64,000 nucleotides of DNA from Plastoroseomonas hellenica (GCF_018129085.1 NZ_JAAGBB010000016.1:83678-147677), one strand, 5' to 3'. Counted from the first letter of the stretch, positions 42,989-53,441 are shown. The notes: a model not told the origin generated them from the sequence alone. Program-made: numbers and translations.

Positions 42989-43284
42989 GTCGAGCTGGTA
43001 GCCTCCTGCATGATCGCGGTCCCGTGAGGCCGCCCCGATGGGGGCGCATTTCGCACAGACCGAGGGGGGCTGCGCAAGCCTGTTCAGAGTCCACCGCGTT
43101 ATCCCCGGAACCTGGGGACGGGGCTGTGGATGAATCCCGCATATCGCCGCCGAAGCCAGCACGGAGGCCGCGCGCAACGACAGCCTTGCGCATGCTCCCC
43201 GGCTGAGCTAGGGGCGCCGCCTCTCACCCCTTTGCTCGCGTGTTGTCACGCAGTTAACACTTCCCACGCGCATCATCGCCGATC

Positions 43285-43336
43285 GCGTCACCGCTAAGCA
43301 CTCCCCGCGAGCGTCACCGCTAAGCACTCCCCGCGC
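43285..43336. repeat. 26-bp tandem direct repeat overlapping the helicase stop
   Basis: Two exact-length copies of a 26-bp unit starting GCGTCACCGCTAAGCACTCC lie head to tail (43285-43310 and 43311-43336), differing only in the last base. A third, degenerate copy (TCACGCAGTTAACACTTCCC) lies just to the left at about 43246-43265. The right-hand unit contains the TAG stop of the helicase on the minus strand, so expansion or contraction would change only the 3' untranslated part. Confidence 0.8.
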
Positions 43337-45617
43337 GCGTCGCCGCGCGACCTCTCCGCTGCTGGCGCAGCACATCCTCGATCCAGGCATTGAGGCGCTG
43401 GGTCTCCGCCTCGGCCTCGGCGCCGTCGGCGAAGGCCGCGGGGAAGCGCTGCGCCATCCAGCGCCAGGCGACCAGGCGGCGCTGCACCTTCTCGCCGCGC
43501 TCCAGCTCCTCCGGCCGGGCACGATCGGGTGGCGGTAGGCGGCCCGCCTCCGGCGGCCGCACGCCGCGCCCGGCGCCATGCTCCACCGCCCAGCGTCCGA
43601 GCCGCGCCACCCCATTGTCACGCAGGTCGATGGGGCAGAGCGCATAGGTCCAGCGGTCGAGCAGCGAGAGCCCCGGCACCCCGTCCACCACGCCCGCGAT
43701 CGCCATCGGCGCCGCGAGGTCGGCCAGGCGGTAGTTCGGATCGTCCTTCCGCAGCACCGCCCGCTTGATGCGCGCCAGCACGCCGAACAGGCTGTCGGAG
43801 CCGATCTCGGCCGCGACGGCGGCGACGATGTCGGCATCGGGCTGCACCAGGGGACGGGTCTCGACAGGGGTCTCGTGCGCGGCTTCCAGGAGCCGCTTCA
43901 ACACCTCCGGTGCGCCGGCGCCGGCCAGGACCGCGACCACCCCCTCCTCATGCAGGCCGTAGCGGCCGGCGCGGCCCCCGATCTGCTTGACCTCCTGCAC
44001 CGAAAGGTCGCGGCGCTGCTCGCCGTCGAACTTGCGCAAGGTCGAGAAGACGACGCGGCGGATATTGAGGTTGAGGCCCATGCCGATCGCATCCGTCGCG
44101 ACCAGGATGTCGGCGTCGCCGCCGTTGAAGCGCGCTGCCTCCGCCCGCCGCACCTCGGGGCTGAGGGCGCCATAGACCACGGCGACTCGGCGCCCGCGCC
44201 GGATCAGCTCGGCCCGCAGGTCCAGCACGTCCCGGCGGGAGAAGGCGATCAGCGCATCGCCGGCGCGGAGGTCGCCGAGCGGCACCGGGGCCCGGGCAGC
44301 GATCAGCGGCCCCTTGCGTTCCAGCACCACCTCTTCGATGTCGTCGCCGCAGAGCTTCGCGATGCGGCGCACCATGGCCGCCCCTTCCGGCGCCCCGAGC
44401 ACGAAGACGTCCCGCGCCGGTGCGCCCATGATGGCGGCGGTCCAGGCGGCACCCCGGTCGCGGTCGTGCAGCATCTGTGCCTCATCGATCAGCGCGACAT
44501 CAACCGGGTTGCGGAAGGGGCACATCTCGACCGTCGCCGCGACATGGCGGCTGCCGGGGATGAGCATCCGCTCCTCCCCGGTGGTCAGCGAGGCGGCGAC
44601 GCCGCGCGTCGCCAGCGCCTCCCGGAACTCGTGCGCCAGGAGGCGGAGCGGCGCGAGGGCCAGGCCGCTCTCCGCCTGCGCCAGCCGGTTGAGCGCCAGG
44701 TAGGATTTGCCGCTGTTGGTCGGCCCCGTCACCAGTGTGATGCGGCGGATCAGCGCCCGCGCGGTCGCGAAATGCGCGGCGTAGCGGTCGAGCGCCGCGA
44801 CGCGCGCGACCGCGGCATTGCCCGATTTGCCGCGCGCCAGGGCGGGTGCGGCAGGCTTCTCCTCCCGCGACCGCCAGTCCGGGACCAGGGCGCGGAGCGG
44901 CGCCAGTTCCACCGGATCGAATTCCCAGCGCTCACCGGCCTTGCCGGGAATGCGCCGGGCGACCGGGATCAGGCCGGCGGCGATCCAGCGCAGCGCTTCC
45001 TTCGCGGTGCAGCCGAGCAGTTCCGGCACCGGCTGGAAGGGCACCAGGCTGCGCTCCCACTCGCGCAGCCGCTTCACCTCCGCGCGGCGGGCCTCGCGCG
45101 CCGCGATCTCGGCGCTGCGGCGCTCGGCCCGCCGGGCTTCCTCGGTGGCGCGGACGGCTTCGGCGAAGCTGTCGGGCGCCGGATGGCCATGCGCCTCCGC
45201 GATCGCCTGAGCCAGCGCGGCCATGCGCGGCGGCGTCAACCCTCCGCCGCCGCCATCGGCGATCTCGGCGGCAATCGCTTCGAGCGCCGCCTCCGGCGTG
45301 CGCCCGGCATCGCGCAGCCGGGTGGCGATGGCCGCCTCCAGCGCGGCTTCCAGCAGCGCGTCCTCGGCCTCCAGGCTGTCGATGCTCTCGGCTGCCGCGC
45401 GCAGGTCCTCGCGCCGCGCCCAGACGATGCCGCTGCGGTTGGCAATGTCCGCGAGCCGGGCGACATAGCCGCGCCGCCGCAGCTCCAGCAGCGCCGCGCG
45501 CACCGTGCCGGCATCGGCCGGCAGCTTGCGCGCTACGGCGCGGATCAGCGCCGGCATCTCCTTCGCGGTCACGGCAAGGCCGGACGCGAGGATCGCCGCC
45601 TCGGCGGGGTTCTGCAC
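43320..45617 (-). CDS. SUV3-like superfamily 2 RNA/DNA helicase
   Basis: The 765-residue protein has a helical N-terminal region with an acidic/basic coiled-coil segment (SAEIAAREARRAEVKRLREWERS). The helicase core has Walker A TGPTNSGKSYLAL, the DEAQ box ALIDEAQML, motif TDAIGMGLNLN and motif VI QIGGRAGRYG. This matches the mitochondrial SUV3/alphaproteobacterial helicase family, which works with RNA decay enzymes in mitochondria. The GTG at 45617 is the first start after MITE copy 5, and the frame extending through the element is not real. Before insertion it followed the ABC-F stop by 8 nt. The stop lies inside a 26-bp tandem repeat. Confidence 0.85.
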   Translation of the reverse strand: MQNPAEAAILASGLAVTAKEMPALIRAVARKLPADAGTVRAALLELRRRGYVARLADIANRSGIVWARREDLRAAAESIDSLEAEDALLEAALEAAIATRLRDAGRTPEAALEAIAAEIADGGGGGLTPPRMAALAQAIAEAHGHPAPDSFAEAVRATEEARRAERRSAEIAAREARRAEVKRLREWERSLVPFQPVPELLGCTAKEALRWIAAGLIPVARRIPGKAGERWEFDPVELAPLRALVPDWRSREEKPAAPALARGKSGNAAVARVAALDRYAAHFATARALIRRITLVTGPTNSGKSYLALNRLAQAESGLALAPLRLLAHEFREALATRGVAASLTTGEERMLIPGSRHVAATVEMCPFRNPVDVALIDEAQMLHDRDRGAAWTAAIMGAPARDVFVLGAPEGAAMVRRIAKLCGDDIEEVVLERKGPLIAARAPVPLGDLRAGDALIAFSRRDVLDLRAELIRRGRRVAVVYGALSPEVRRAEAARFNGGDADILVATDAIGMGLNLNIRRVVFSTLRKFDGEQRRDLSVQEVKQIGGRAGRYGLHEEGVVAVLAGAGAPEVLKRLLEAAHETPVETRPLVQPDADIVAAVAAEIGSDSLFGVLARIKRAVLRKDDPNYRLADLAAPMAIAGVVDGVPGLSLLDRWTYALCPIDLRDNGVARLGRWAVEHGAGRGVRPPEAGRLPPPDRARPEELERGEKVQRRLVAWRWMAQRFPAAFADGAEAEAETQRLNAWIEDVLRQQRRGRAATRAGSA

Positions 45618-45628
45618 AGTGTCGGTCA

Positions 45629-45789
45629 GAGCCGGTCTCGGTATGGAACGGTGGTGATCTGGCGAGGCATTTTTTGTTCCTGCCGTGCTGGGTGACGCAG
45701 CCGATGCTGGTTGCATCGGCGAGGAGGCCGGCGCCGCAGGGGCGGAAAAGGACCGCCAGAGCGCCGCCGCGCCATACCGAAACCGGCTC
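45629..45789 (+). mobile_element. MITE-like inverted-repeat element, copy 5 (abc-f/helicase junction)
   Basis: This 161-bp copy begins GAGCCGGTCTCGGTATGG and ends with its complement (one mismatch), flanked by TCA at 45626-45628 and 45790-45792. The right TCA is the TGA stop of the ABC-F gene on the minus strand. Its arms differ in sequence from copies 2 to 4 yet pair with each other almost perfectly. Sub-terminal CTGGCG and CGCCAG also pair. It lies antisense to both genes. Confidence 0.87.
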
Positions 45790-47601
45790 TCAAGCTTCCA
45801 ACTCCTCACGCAGCATTTCCAGGCGCAGCCATTCCTCCTCGGCAGCCGCCAGCTCCGCCTCGCGGGCGGCAAGGCCGGCCGAGAAGCGGTCGAAGCCGGC
45901 GCGGTCGCGCGTGAACAGCGCGGGGTCCGCCAGCTTGTCGCGCAGCAGCGCGATCTCGGCGTTCAGCTTCTCCATCCGCGCCGGCAGCGTCTCCAGCGCA
46001 TGCTTCTCCTTGAAGGACAAGCGGCGCGCAGCGGTGGCGGCCGGCACCGGCGCCCGCGGCGCCGCGGGCGCCGGACGGGATGCGGCCTCCGCCGCCCGCG
46101 CCCGCACGCCATGGCCGCGCTGCGCCACCATGTCGGAATAGCCGCCGGCATAATCCTGCCAGCGCCCCTCTCCCTCGAAGGCGATCACGCCGGTCACGGT
46201 GCGGTCCAGGAAGTCGCGGTCATGGCTGACGATCAGCACGGTGCCGCCATAATCCGCGACCAGCTCCTGCAGCAGATCGAGGGTCTCGAGGTCGAGGTCG
46301 TTGGTCGGCTCGTCCAGCACCAACAGGTTGGAAGGGCGGGCAAAGGCGCGCGCCAGCATCAGCCGCCCGCGCTCGCCGCCCGACAGCGCCGAGACGGCCG
46401 TGCGCCCCTGCTCCGGCAGGAAGAGGAAGTCCTTCATGTAGCCGACCACATGCCGCGGCTGGCCATTCACATGCACCATGTCGCCGCGGCCTTCGGTCAG
46501 CGCCTCGGCGAGCGATGTGGCGGGCGGCAACGCCTCCCGCTTCTGGTCCAAGGTGACCATCTCGATGCCGGTGCCGCGCCGGATGGTTCCGGCATCGGGC
46601 TCTAGCTCGCCGGTCAGCAGCTTCAGCAGCGTGGTCTTGCCGGCGCCATTGGGGCCAACGATGCCGATGCGATCGCCGCGCATCACGCGGGTGTTCAGGT
46701 CACGGATGACGACGCGGTCGCCGAAGCGCTTCTCCACACCCTCGGCCAGCGCCACCAGGCTGCCGGATCCGTCCGCCTCCGCGGCCGCCATGCGCACGCT
46801 GCCCTGCGGGCCGACGCGGTCGCGCTTGCGCTGCCGCAGCGTGTGCAGGTCGGCCAGGCGCTTCACGTTGCGCTTGCGCCGGGCCGTGACGCCGTAGCGC
46901 AGCCAATGCTCCTCGCGCACGATCTGGCGGGCGAGCTTGTGGGCCTCGGCCTCCTCCTGCTCCAGCACCTCGTCGCGCCAGGCCTCGAAATGGGCGAAAC
47001 CGCGCTCCAGGCGCCGCGTGGTGCCACGGTCGAGCCAGACCATGGCGCGGGACAGATCCTCCAGGAAGCGCCGGTCATGGCTGATCAGCACCAGCGCACC
47101 GCGCTGCTGCGCGAGCTCGCTTTCCAGCCATTCGATCGCCGGCAGGTCGAGATGGTTGGTGGGCTCGTCCAGCAGCAGGATGTCGGGCGACGGCGCCAGG
47201 GCGCGGGCGAGCGCCGCGCGCCGCGCCTCCCCGCCGGAGAGCCGGTCCGGTGCCTCCTCCCCGGTGAGGCCGAGGCTCTGCATCAGGTAGTCGGCGCGAT
47301 ACGGGTCGTCACCGGGGGCGAGCCCGGCCTCCACATAGGCGCGCACGGTCGCGAAGCCGGCGAGGTCGGGCTCCTGCGGCAGATAGCGGAGCGTGGCGCC
47401 AGGCTGCAGGAACCGGGTGCCGCCATCAGGGTCGACCAGGCCCGCCGCGATCTTCAGGAGCGTCGACTTGCCGGAACCGTTGCGCCCGACCAGCGCCAGC
47501 CGCTCCCCGGGGGAGACCGAGAGCGAAGCACCGCCGAGCAGTACGGTGTTGCCGAAGGACTGGCGGATGTCAGTGAGCAGAAGTATCGGGGGCGCGGCCA
47601 T
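45790..47601 (-). CDS. uup: ABC-F family ATPase (Uup-like)
   Basis: The 603-residue protein has two ABC domains without membrane helices: Walker A motifs GRNGSGKSTLLK and GPNGAGKTTLLK, signatures LSGGEARRAALARA and LSGGERGRLMLARAF, and Walker B followed by EPTNHLDL and EPTNDLDL. Between the domains is the interdomain linker rich in Arg/Lys. A C-terminal coiled coil (about residues 525-603, FKEKHALETLPARMEKLNAEI...) is typical of Uup-like members. ABC-F proteins act on ribosomes in translation quality control or resistance. The TGA stop is the target-site triplet of MITE copy 5. Confidence 0.9.
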   Translation of the reverse strand: MAAPPILLLTDIRQSFGNTVLLGGASLSVSPGERLALVGRNGSGKSTLLKIAAGLVDPDGGTRFLQPGATLRYLPQEPDLAGFATVRAYVEAGLAPGDDPYRADYLMQSLGLTGEEAPDRLSGGEARRAALARALAPSPDILLLDEPTNHLDLPAIEWLESELAQQRGALVLISHDRRFLEDLSRAMVWLDRGTTRRLERGFAHFEAWRDEVLEQEEAEAHKLARQIVREEHWLRYGVTARRKRNVKRLADLHTLRQRKRDRVGPQGSVRMAAAEADGSGSLVALAEGVEKRFGDRVVIRDLNTRVMRGDRIGIVGPNGAGKTTLLKLLTGELEPDAGTIRRGTGIEMVTLDQKREALPPATSLAEALTEGRGDMVHVNGQPRHVVGYMKDFLFLPEQGRTAVSALSGGERGRLMLARAFARPSNLLVLDEPTNDLDLETLDLLQELVADYGGTVLIVSHDRDFLDRTVTGVIAFEGEGRWQDYAGGYSDMVAQRGHGVRARAAEAASRPAPAAPRAPVPAATAARRLSFKEKHALETLPARMEKLNAEIALLRDKLADPALFTRDRAGFDRFSAGLAAREAELAAAEEEWLRLEMLREELEA

Positions 47602-47649
47602 GGGCGGGAAGGAAGGCAGCGCGAAGGCCGCGTCAAGGCCCTGCTTCGA

Positions 47650-48408
47650 TCAAACCGTGAACTGCTCCGCGATGATCCGCTCCGACAGCCCGTGGTCGGG
47701 GTCGAAGAGCAGGGTCAGGGCGATGCTGCGGTCCTCCCGCACTTCGACCCGGCGCACATCCCGCATCTCGGTGTAGTCGGCAACGGCGGCAACCGGGCGC
47801 TTCTCGGCCTCCAGGATCTCGAAGACCACGGTGACGTCGGACGGCAGCAGCGCGCCCCGCCAGCGCCGCGGCCGGAAGGCCGAGATCGGCGTCATCGGCA
47901 GCAGGTTGGCGCCGAGCGGAATGATCGGCCCATGCGCCGAGAGGTTGTAGGCGGTGCTGCCGGCGGGGGTGGAGACGATGATGCCGTCGCAGATCAGCTC
48001 CTCCAGCCGCTGCTTGCCGTCGACCAGGATGCGCAGCTTGGCCGCCTGGCGGGTCTCCCGCAGCAGGGAGACTTCGTTGATCGCCAGCGCCTCGGTACGC
48101 CGTCCCGCCTCGGAATCGGCGATCATGCGGAGCGGGTGCAGCGCGGAGGCCTGGGCGGCGGCGATGCGCTCCGGCAGATCCTCCTCCCGGTAGTCGTTCA
48201 TCATGAAGCCGACGCTGCCGCAGTTCATGCCGTAGACGGGGATGTTGCGGCCGAGATGACGGTGCTGGGTCTCCAGCATCAGGCCGTCGCCACCAAGCGC
48301 CACCAGCACATCCGCCCGGTCCGGCGGCAAGTCGCCATGGAGCGCCACCAGGCGCGCGCGCGCCTCCTGCGCCTGCTCGGTCGGCGCGGCCGCGAAGGAG
48401 AGCTTCAC
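47650..48408 (-). CDS. nadK: NAD kinase
   Basis: NadK phosphorylates NAD to NADP. The 252-residue protein carries the catalytic GGDG ([11 protein letters not shown]), the [11 protein letters not shown] and NEVSLLR segments, and the substrate block [25 protein letters not shown]. The length suits the compact alphaproteobacterial form. The ATG overlaps the stop of the upstream amidase gene by 4 nt, so the two are translationally coupled. It lies 48 nt upstream of the ABC-F gene in the same direction. Confidence 0.95.
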   Translation of the reverse strand: MKLSFAAAPTEQAQEARARLVALHGDLPPDRADVLVALGGDGLMLETQHRHLGRNIPVYGMNCGSVGFMMNDYREEDLPERIAAAQASALHPLRMIADSEAGRRTEALAINEVSLLRETRQAAKLRILVDGKQRLEELICDGIIVSTPAGSTAYNLSAHGPIIPLGANLLPMTPISAFRPRRWRGALLPSDVTVVFEILEAEKRPVAAVADYTEMRDVRRVEVREDRSIALTLLFDPDHGLSERIIAEQFTV

Positions 48409-49232
48409 GCGAGGCGCCGATGCTCGAGCACGGGCATGTCGCGTCGCACACGCTCGGTCACCGCGGGCTCGATGCGGGCGGTCGAGAAACCGACGCCGTC
48501 GCTGGCCTTGGCGACCACATGGCCCCAGGGGTCGGCTATCAGGGAATGGCCGTAGACGCTGCGCTGCGCGCCACGCTCCTCATACTGGCCCCAGCTCGCG
48601 GCGGCGATAATCCAACACTGCGTCTCGATGGCGCGGGCGCGCAGCAGGACCTCCCAATGGTCCTTGCCGGTCTGCAGGGTGAAGTTGGATGGCACCAGGA
48701 TCGCCTCCGCCCCGGCGCGGCGCAGCGCCAGGTACTGCTCGGGGAAGCGCATATCGTAGCAGATGGTCAGGCCGAAGGTGATGCCGTGGGCGGTGAATGT
48801 CACCAGCCTGTCGCCGCCGCCATAGAGTGCGCTCTCGCGGTAGCCGGTGCCGTCCGGGGCCGTGATGTCGAACAGGTGGATCTTGCGGTAGCGCGCGATC
48901 TCGGCGCCTTCGGGGTCGAAGACCAGGGTCGTGTTGAACAGCTTCTCGCCGCCATCCTCGATGATGCTGCCGCCATGGACGAAGACCTCGTGGCGACGGG
49001 CGATGGCGCGCATCGCCTCATAGGCGGGACCGCCCTCGCCCCCCGGATCGGGCAGGATCTCGGCCGCGCGCATGCGGGCGTCACGGCCGCCGCCGAGATT
49101 GGTCCAGGTCTCGGGCAGGCTGACGAGATGCGGGCGATCGGATTCGGCCGCTGCGGCGATGAGGCGCTCGGCGGCCGCGATATTGGCCGCCTTGTCGCTG
49201 CCCTGGTTCATCTGGATGACGGAGACGCGCAT
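48405..49232 (-). CDS. Carbon-nitrogen hydrolase (nitrilase family, Nit-type amidase)
   Basis: The 275-residue protein has the nitrilase catalytic triad: Glu in LVSLPETW, Lys in [10 protein letters not shown] and Cys in [13 protein letters not shown]. The sequence is closest in style to Nit1-like deaminated-glutathione amidases, a metabolite-repair function, rather than to true nitrilases. The ATG at 49232 begins the family start [14 protein letters not shown]. It is coupled to nadK by a 4-nt overlap. Repair of deaminated glutathione is a reasonable but unproven role. Confidence 0.88.
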   Translation of the reverse strand: MRVSVIQMNQGSDKAANIAAAERLIAAAAESDRPHLVSLPETWTNLGGGRDARMRAAEILPDPGGEGGPAYEAMRAIARRHEVFVHGGSIIEDGGEKLFNTTLVFDPEGAEIARYRKIHLFDITAPDGTGYRESALYGGGDRLVTFTAHGITFGLTICYDMRFPEQYLALRRAGAEAILVPSNFTLQTGKDHWEVLLRARAIETQCWIIAAASWGQYEERGAQRSVYGHSLIADPWGHVVAKASDGVGFSTARIEPAVTERVRRDMPVLEHRRLA

Positions 49233-49363
49233 GGGCCTGATCTTCGGGCAGTGGTGCTGCGCGGGATGAAGGCCGGGAACGGGTTCCAGGGCAAGGGCGG
49301 AGGTTCCGCGGATCGAGCCGCCAGAGCAACGGATGGGGCATTCGAACGGCCCGTTAAGGCTTG

Positions 49364-49610
49364 AAGCGTATACGCTTGAGCGTCGGGCCGCCTGATACGT
49401 CGGTGGCGGATGCCGCCTGTGCGATCGCGGAGGAAATCACCGTCCTGAGATTGCGAACGCCCGAAATGAGAATAAGTATCAGTATAGATTCTCTTTTCGG
49501 GAATAAAAATGATGCGCGAACTCATGTATACATGTGGAACGATAGAACTATATTAACACTCCTGTTCCACATTGCCAGGGTCGCCAAACTTCATCCTGAG
49601 GATTGCCTCC
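49364..49610 (+). promoter_or_regulatory. AT-rich promoter region of the chemoreceptor, with an inverted repeat
   Basis: The 378-nt gap between the divergent amidase and chemoreceptor genes (49233-49610) contains no visible gene. Its right part is markedly AT-rich for this genome. It has a perfect 8-bp inverted repeat TGTGGAAC/GTTCCACA (49533-49540 and 49564-49571) separated by 23 nt that include TATATTAA, a good -10 candidate. The arrangement suits a regulator-bound promoter or a 5' leader hairpin. Confidence 0.45.
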
Positions 49611-51314
49611 ATGCCGGCGCTCCGTCTCCCTGGCTTTCTGCGGTTGCCGAGCATCGGGATCGTGCCGCGCATCGTCGTCACGAGCCTGTTCGCGCTGTTC
49701 CTCGCCGTCATGGGCACCCAGGCCTGGACCACCCAGAAGCTCGCCCAGCAGAAGGAGGGCGAGGCTCTGGCCTCGCTCCGGACGAATCTCGGCATGCTGC
49801 GCGAGCTGCTGCGCCCGCTCGGCAGCGAATGGCGGGTCGAGGGCGAGCAGCTCCTGCTCGGCAATACGCCGGTCAACAACCGCAACGACATCGTCGATGC
49901 TGTGAAGCGGGTGGCGGGCGGCGTCGCCACCGTGTTCCGGGGCGACACGCGCGTCGCGACCAATGTGCAGCGCCCGGACGGTACCCGCGGGGTCGGCACC
50001 GTGCTGGCGCCGGGTGCGGCCTATGATGCGGTGATCCGGCGTGGGGAGACCTATCACGGCCGGAACGAGATCCTCGGCGTCACCCACATCACCATCTACG
50101 AGCCCATTCGCGATGCCGCCGGACGGCAGGTCGGCATCCTGTTCGTGGGCGTGCCGGTGCCCGATATCCAGGCGCAGATCCGCCAGCTCTGGCTCGAGCT
50201 CGGTGCCGTCTCCCTGGCACTCGGTGTCCTGATCGCGCTCGGGCTGTGGCTGGTGCTGCGCCGCGCGCTGCGGCCGCTGCGCAGCCTGGCCGAGGTGCTC
50301 GTCGCGATCACGCGCGGAGACACCAGCGTCGCGGTTCCCGGGACCGAGCGGCGCGACCAATTGGGCGATATCGGCCGTGCGGTGGCGTCCCTCCGCGACG
50401 CCGTCGCCGAGCGAAGCCGGCTGCAGCAGGGTGCGCGGGAGGCGGAGGCGCGTGCCGAGGCGAACCGGGTCGCCGAGGCCGCGAGGCTCGCCACCAGGAT
50501 CGAGGGCACTGTCGGGCAGGTCGCGACCTCGCTTTCGGATGCCTCCAAGGCGCTCTGGACGGCAACCGAGCGGGTGACCGACGGGGCACAGCGTGGCGGC
50601 CTGCGGGCAAATGACGCGGTGGCGCGGGCCAATGAGGCGGCCACGAATGTTCAGGCGGTGGCCGCCGCGACCGAGGAGCTGGCGGCCAGCATCACCGAGA
50701 TCAATCGCCGTGCTGCCGAGGGCAGCGCCGCGGCGCAGGCCGCGGTGGCGGCGACCGAAGCCTCCGATGCGACGGTGAAGAGCCTCTCCGATGCGGCGAG
50801 CCGGATCGGCGAAGTGGTGCGCCTGATCGCCGACATCGCCGGCCAGACCAATCTGCTGGCGCTGAACGCGACGATCGAAGCCGCACGCGCCGGCGATGCC
50901 GGCAAGGGCTTCGCGGTCGTCGCCGGCGAGGTGAAGTCGCTCGCCGCACAGACCGCCCGCGCGACCGAGGATATCGGCAGCCAGATCGCGGCCATGCGCA
51001 ACGCCACGGAGGAGGCAGTCGCGACGGTGCGCGGGATCGCCGATGCCGTCTCCCGCATCGGGCAGTACACCGGCGCCATCGCGGCCGCGGTGGAGCAGCA
51101 GGGCAGCGCCACGCAGGAGATCGCCCGCAACGCCGCCGGGGCCGCCGCCGGCACCCAGGCGGCCTCGGAAGCCGCACAGGAAGTCGCCGCGGCGATGGCG
51201 CAGGCCGGCGGCTCGGTCGGCGCGCTGCGCGAAGCGACGGGCGGCATCGCCGCGCAAGGCGAGGCGCTGCAGCGGGAACTGGCGCAGGTGGTGCGGCAGT
51301 TGCAGGCGGCCTGA
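49611..51314 (+). CDS. Methyl-accepting chemotaxis protein with periplasmic Cache domain
   Basis: The 567-residue receptor has a transmembrane helix near residues 18-37, then a periplasmic Cache-type sensor with the [17 protein letters not shown] and [19 protein letters not shown]...GILFVGVP landmarks of Cache_3/Cache_2 domains. The second helix ([16 protein letters not shown]) is followed by HAMP and a long signalling coiled coil with the hairpin tip [24 protein letters not shown]. Such Cache domains often bind small carboxylates. The ATG at 49611 is preferred to one at 49572, which would add a leader from the promoter palindrome. No other chemotaxis gene is nearby. It converges on the TPR gene. 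Confidence 0.92.
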   Translation: MPALRLPGFLRLPSIGIVPRIVVTSLFALFLAVMGTQAWTTQKLAQQKEGEALASLRTNLGMLRELLRPLGSEWRVEGEQLLLGNTPVNNRNDIVDAVKRVAGGVATVFRGDTRVATNVQRPDGTRGVGTVLAPGAAYDAVIRRGETYHGRNEILGVTHITIYEPIRDAAGRQVGILFVGVPVPDIQAQIRQLWLELGAVSLALGVLIALGLWLVLRRALRPLRSLAEVLVAITRGDTSVAVPGTERRDQLGDIGRAVASLRDAVAERSRLQQGAREAEARAEANRVAEAARLATRIEGTVGQVATSLSDASKALWTATERVTDGAQRGGLRANDAVARANEAATNVQAVAAATEELAASITEINRRAAEGSAAAQAAVAATEASDATVKSLSDAASRIGEVVRLIADIAGQTNLLALNATIEAARAGDAGKGFAVVAGEVKSLAAQTARATEDIGSQIAAMRNATEEAVATVRGIADAVSRIGQYTGAIAAAVEQQGSATQEIARNAAGAAAGTQAASEAAQEVAAAMAQAGGSVGALREATGGIAAQGEALQRELAQVVRQLQAA

Positions 51315-51416
51315 GGCGCGGCGCTGGGCCCGGGCTGCCTGCAGGGCGGTCTGCGGGCCACCAGGCGCCGATCGGCGTGGAGGTCAGTTCTGGGCCACGG
51401 GCGTCGAACGTGACCG

Positions 51417-53441
51417 TCAGTTCGGGGCGCCCAATGGCGCCAAGCGAGAGGACAGTGCGCTGCGGCGCCGCGCCAGGACGTCGGGGTTGGCGCCGCTGCG
51501 TCCCTCCCCGACGATCCGCTCAGCCAGGGACTGATCCGCGCGCGCTCCCTCGGCATCGCCCAGGCGCTCCCGCGCGATGCCGCGCTCCAGCGGGAATTCC
51601 CAGCGCCGGCCGTTGATCGCGATGGCCCGGTCATAATCCTCGCGCGCCGGGCCGAACTCGCCGCGCAGCAGGCGCAACAGGCCACGGACTTCGTAACCAT
51701 CGGCCGCCCCGGGAGCCAGGGCCAGCAGGCGATCGGCATCCTCCGCCGCGCCGGCCAGATCGCCCTTCAGCGCCCGGGCACGGCCGCGGCCACGGAGCCC
51801 CTGAATATCCCGGGGTTCCTGCGCAACCAGTGCCTCGAAATCGGCAAGCGCGCGATCGGGATCCTCCCGCAGCAGATAGACGAGGCCCCGATTGGCGAGA
51901 GCGGTGGCGTATCGTGGATCGAGACGCAGCGCCTCGTTGAAGTCGGCCATGGCGCGATCGAGGTCGCCTCGTTGGGCATGGGCGCCGCCGCGATTGCTGA
52001 CGGCGTCGACATTCTGCGGATCGAGGCGGACCGCCAGATCGAAATCGGCCAGGGCGCGGTCAATGTCGCCCCGCTGGCCATGGACGAAGCCGCGAAAGAT
52101 GATGGCGTGGAGGTAGCGCGGATCGAGGTCGATCGCGGCGTCGACATCGGCCAGGGCGCGATCGAGGTCACCTCGCTGGAAATGAACAAGGCCACGATTG
52201 TTGAAGGCCCGGCTGTACCGCGGATCGAGGCGGATCGCCGCCTCGAAATCGGCCAGGGCGCGATCGAGGTCGCCTCGCTGGAAATAGACGCGGCCGCGAT
52301 TGTTGATGGGGTCGGCATCCCCTGGATCGAGCCGGATCGCCGCTTCGAAATCGGCCAGCGCCCGATCCAGATCGCCCTGCCGCAAGAACGCCGAGCCTCT
52401 GCTGTTGAAGAAGCCGCTATTCCGCGGATCGAGCGCGATCGCGGCATCGAGATCGGCAAGAGCGCGATCGAGATCGCCCTGGCGCTCGAACAGCTCGGCG
52501 CGATTGCCGAGAGCATTGCTGCTCCGTGGATCGGCTTCGATCGCCGCGGTGAAGTCAGCCAGCGCGCGATCCGCGTCACCTCGGCGGAGGAAGATGAGGC
52601 CCCGGCCGTTAAGGGCGCCGCCATGCCGCGGATCGGCTTCGATCACCGCATTGAAATCCACCAGCGCGCGGTCAATGTCGCCCCGCCGCAGCAGGATGCC
52701 GCCCCGGTTGCCGAGGGCATCGCTGTCCCGCGGCCGGAGTCGGATTGCCGCATCCAGATCGGCGAGCGCAGCGTCCAGATTGCCCCGGAGGGCATGGATG
52801 GCGCCGCGCCCGGTGAAGGCGGCGACATTCTGCGGATCGAGGCGGATCGCCTCGTCGAGATCCGCCATGCCGCCATCGAAGTCGCCCCGCCGCGCGCGGA
52901 TGGCGCCGCGGTTCTGGATCGCCCCGCTGTTGCGGGGGTCGAGGCGGATCGCCTGCTCAAGGTCGATGAGGGCGCGGTCCGGATCGCCCTGCAGCGCGAA
53001 GAGGCGCCCCCGATCCCCGATGATGCGGCTGTTGCGTGGATCGAGGCGAACAGCCTCGTTGTAGTCGGCCATGGCGCGGGCGAGATCGCCCTGCCAGGCA
53101 CGGGCTGCGCCGCGGCCGGCCAGGGCCTGGGCATGGCGCGGGTCGATCTGCAGGGCGCGGCCGAAATCGGCGATGGCCTGCGCCGTGTCGTCGGCATCAA
53201 AATAGGCGAGACCCCGGTTCGTCAGGGCAGCGGCCTGCCCGCCGCGCGGCGCCCTCGGCCCGATCAGCCGCGTGCAGGCGGCGATCCTGGGCTCGACCGG
53301 TCCGGATGCCGCGCAGAGCTCCGTATCCCCGCGCCGCTGCGCCTCGGCAGGCGTCGCGGCCAGGGAGAGGCCGAGAGCGAGGACTGCGAATCCTGGCGCG
53401 CGCCACATCGCTGAGGGGAACCTGCCTCCGGCAGCCGGCAT
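51417..53441 (-). CDS. Exported tetratricopeptide-repeat protein with about sixteen tandem TPRs
   Basis: The 674-residue protein has a signal peptide (WRAPGFAVLALGLSLAATPAEA) and then an almost uninterrupted array of 34-residue TPR units from about residue 75 to 620. Many share the form RGDLDRALADFEAAIRLDPR. The central units are very similar at DNA level, so the array has probably grown by unequal exchange of 102-bp units. TPR arrays bind protein partners; no catalytic domain is present. Of three in-frame ATGs (53456, 53441, 53408) I choose 53441, which has AGGA 6 nt upstream. It converges with the chemoreceptor gene. Confidence 0.85.
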   Translation of the reverse strand: MPAAGGRFPSAMWRAPGFAVLALGLSLAATPAEAQRRGDTELCAASGPVEPRIAACTRLIGPRAPRGGQAAALTNRGLAYFDADDTAQAIADFGRALQIDPRHAQALAGRGAARAWQGDLARAMADYNEAVRLDPRNSRIIGDRGRLFALQGDPDRALIDLEQAIRLDPRNSGAIQNRGAIRARRGDFDGGMADLDEAIRLDPQNVAAFTGRGAIHALRGNLDAALADLDAAIRLRPRDSDALGNRGGILLRRGDIDRALVDFNAVIEADPRHGGALNGRGLIFLRRGDADRALADFTAAIEADPRSSNALGNRAELFERQGDLDRALADLDAAIALDPRNSGFFNSRGSAFLRQGDLDRALADFEAAIRLDPGDADPINNRGRVYFQRGDLDRALADFEAAIRLDPRYSRAFNNRGLVHFQRGDLDRALADVDAAIDLDPRYLHAIIFRGFVHGQRGDIDRALADFDLAVRLDPQNVDAVSNRGGAHAQRGDLDRAMADFNEALRLDPRYATALANRGLVYLLREDPDRALADFEALVAQEPRDIQGLRGRGRARALKGDLAGAAEDADRLLALAPGAADGYEVRGLLRLLRGEFGPAREDYDRAIAINGRRWEFPLERGIARERLGDAEGARADQSLAERIVGEGRSGANPDVLARRRSALSSRLAPLGAPN

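Noticed and set aside
45618..45872. An N-terminal extension of the SUV3-like helicase
   Set aside because: It runs through MITE copy 5 and into the end of the ABC-F gene on the same strand; the GTG at 45617 is the first plausible start.
51770..53200. A CRISPR-like or satellite repeat array
   Set aside because: The periodic similarity has a 102-bp period in frame with a TPR protein; there are no short identical repeats with unique spacers.
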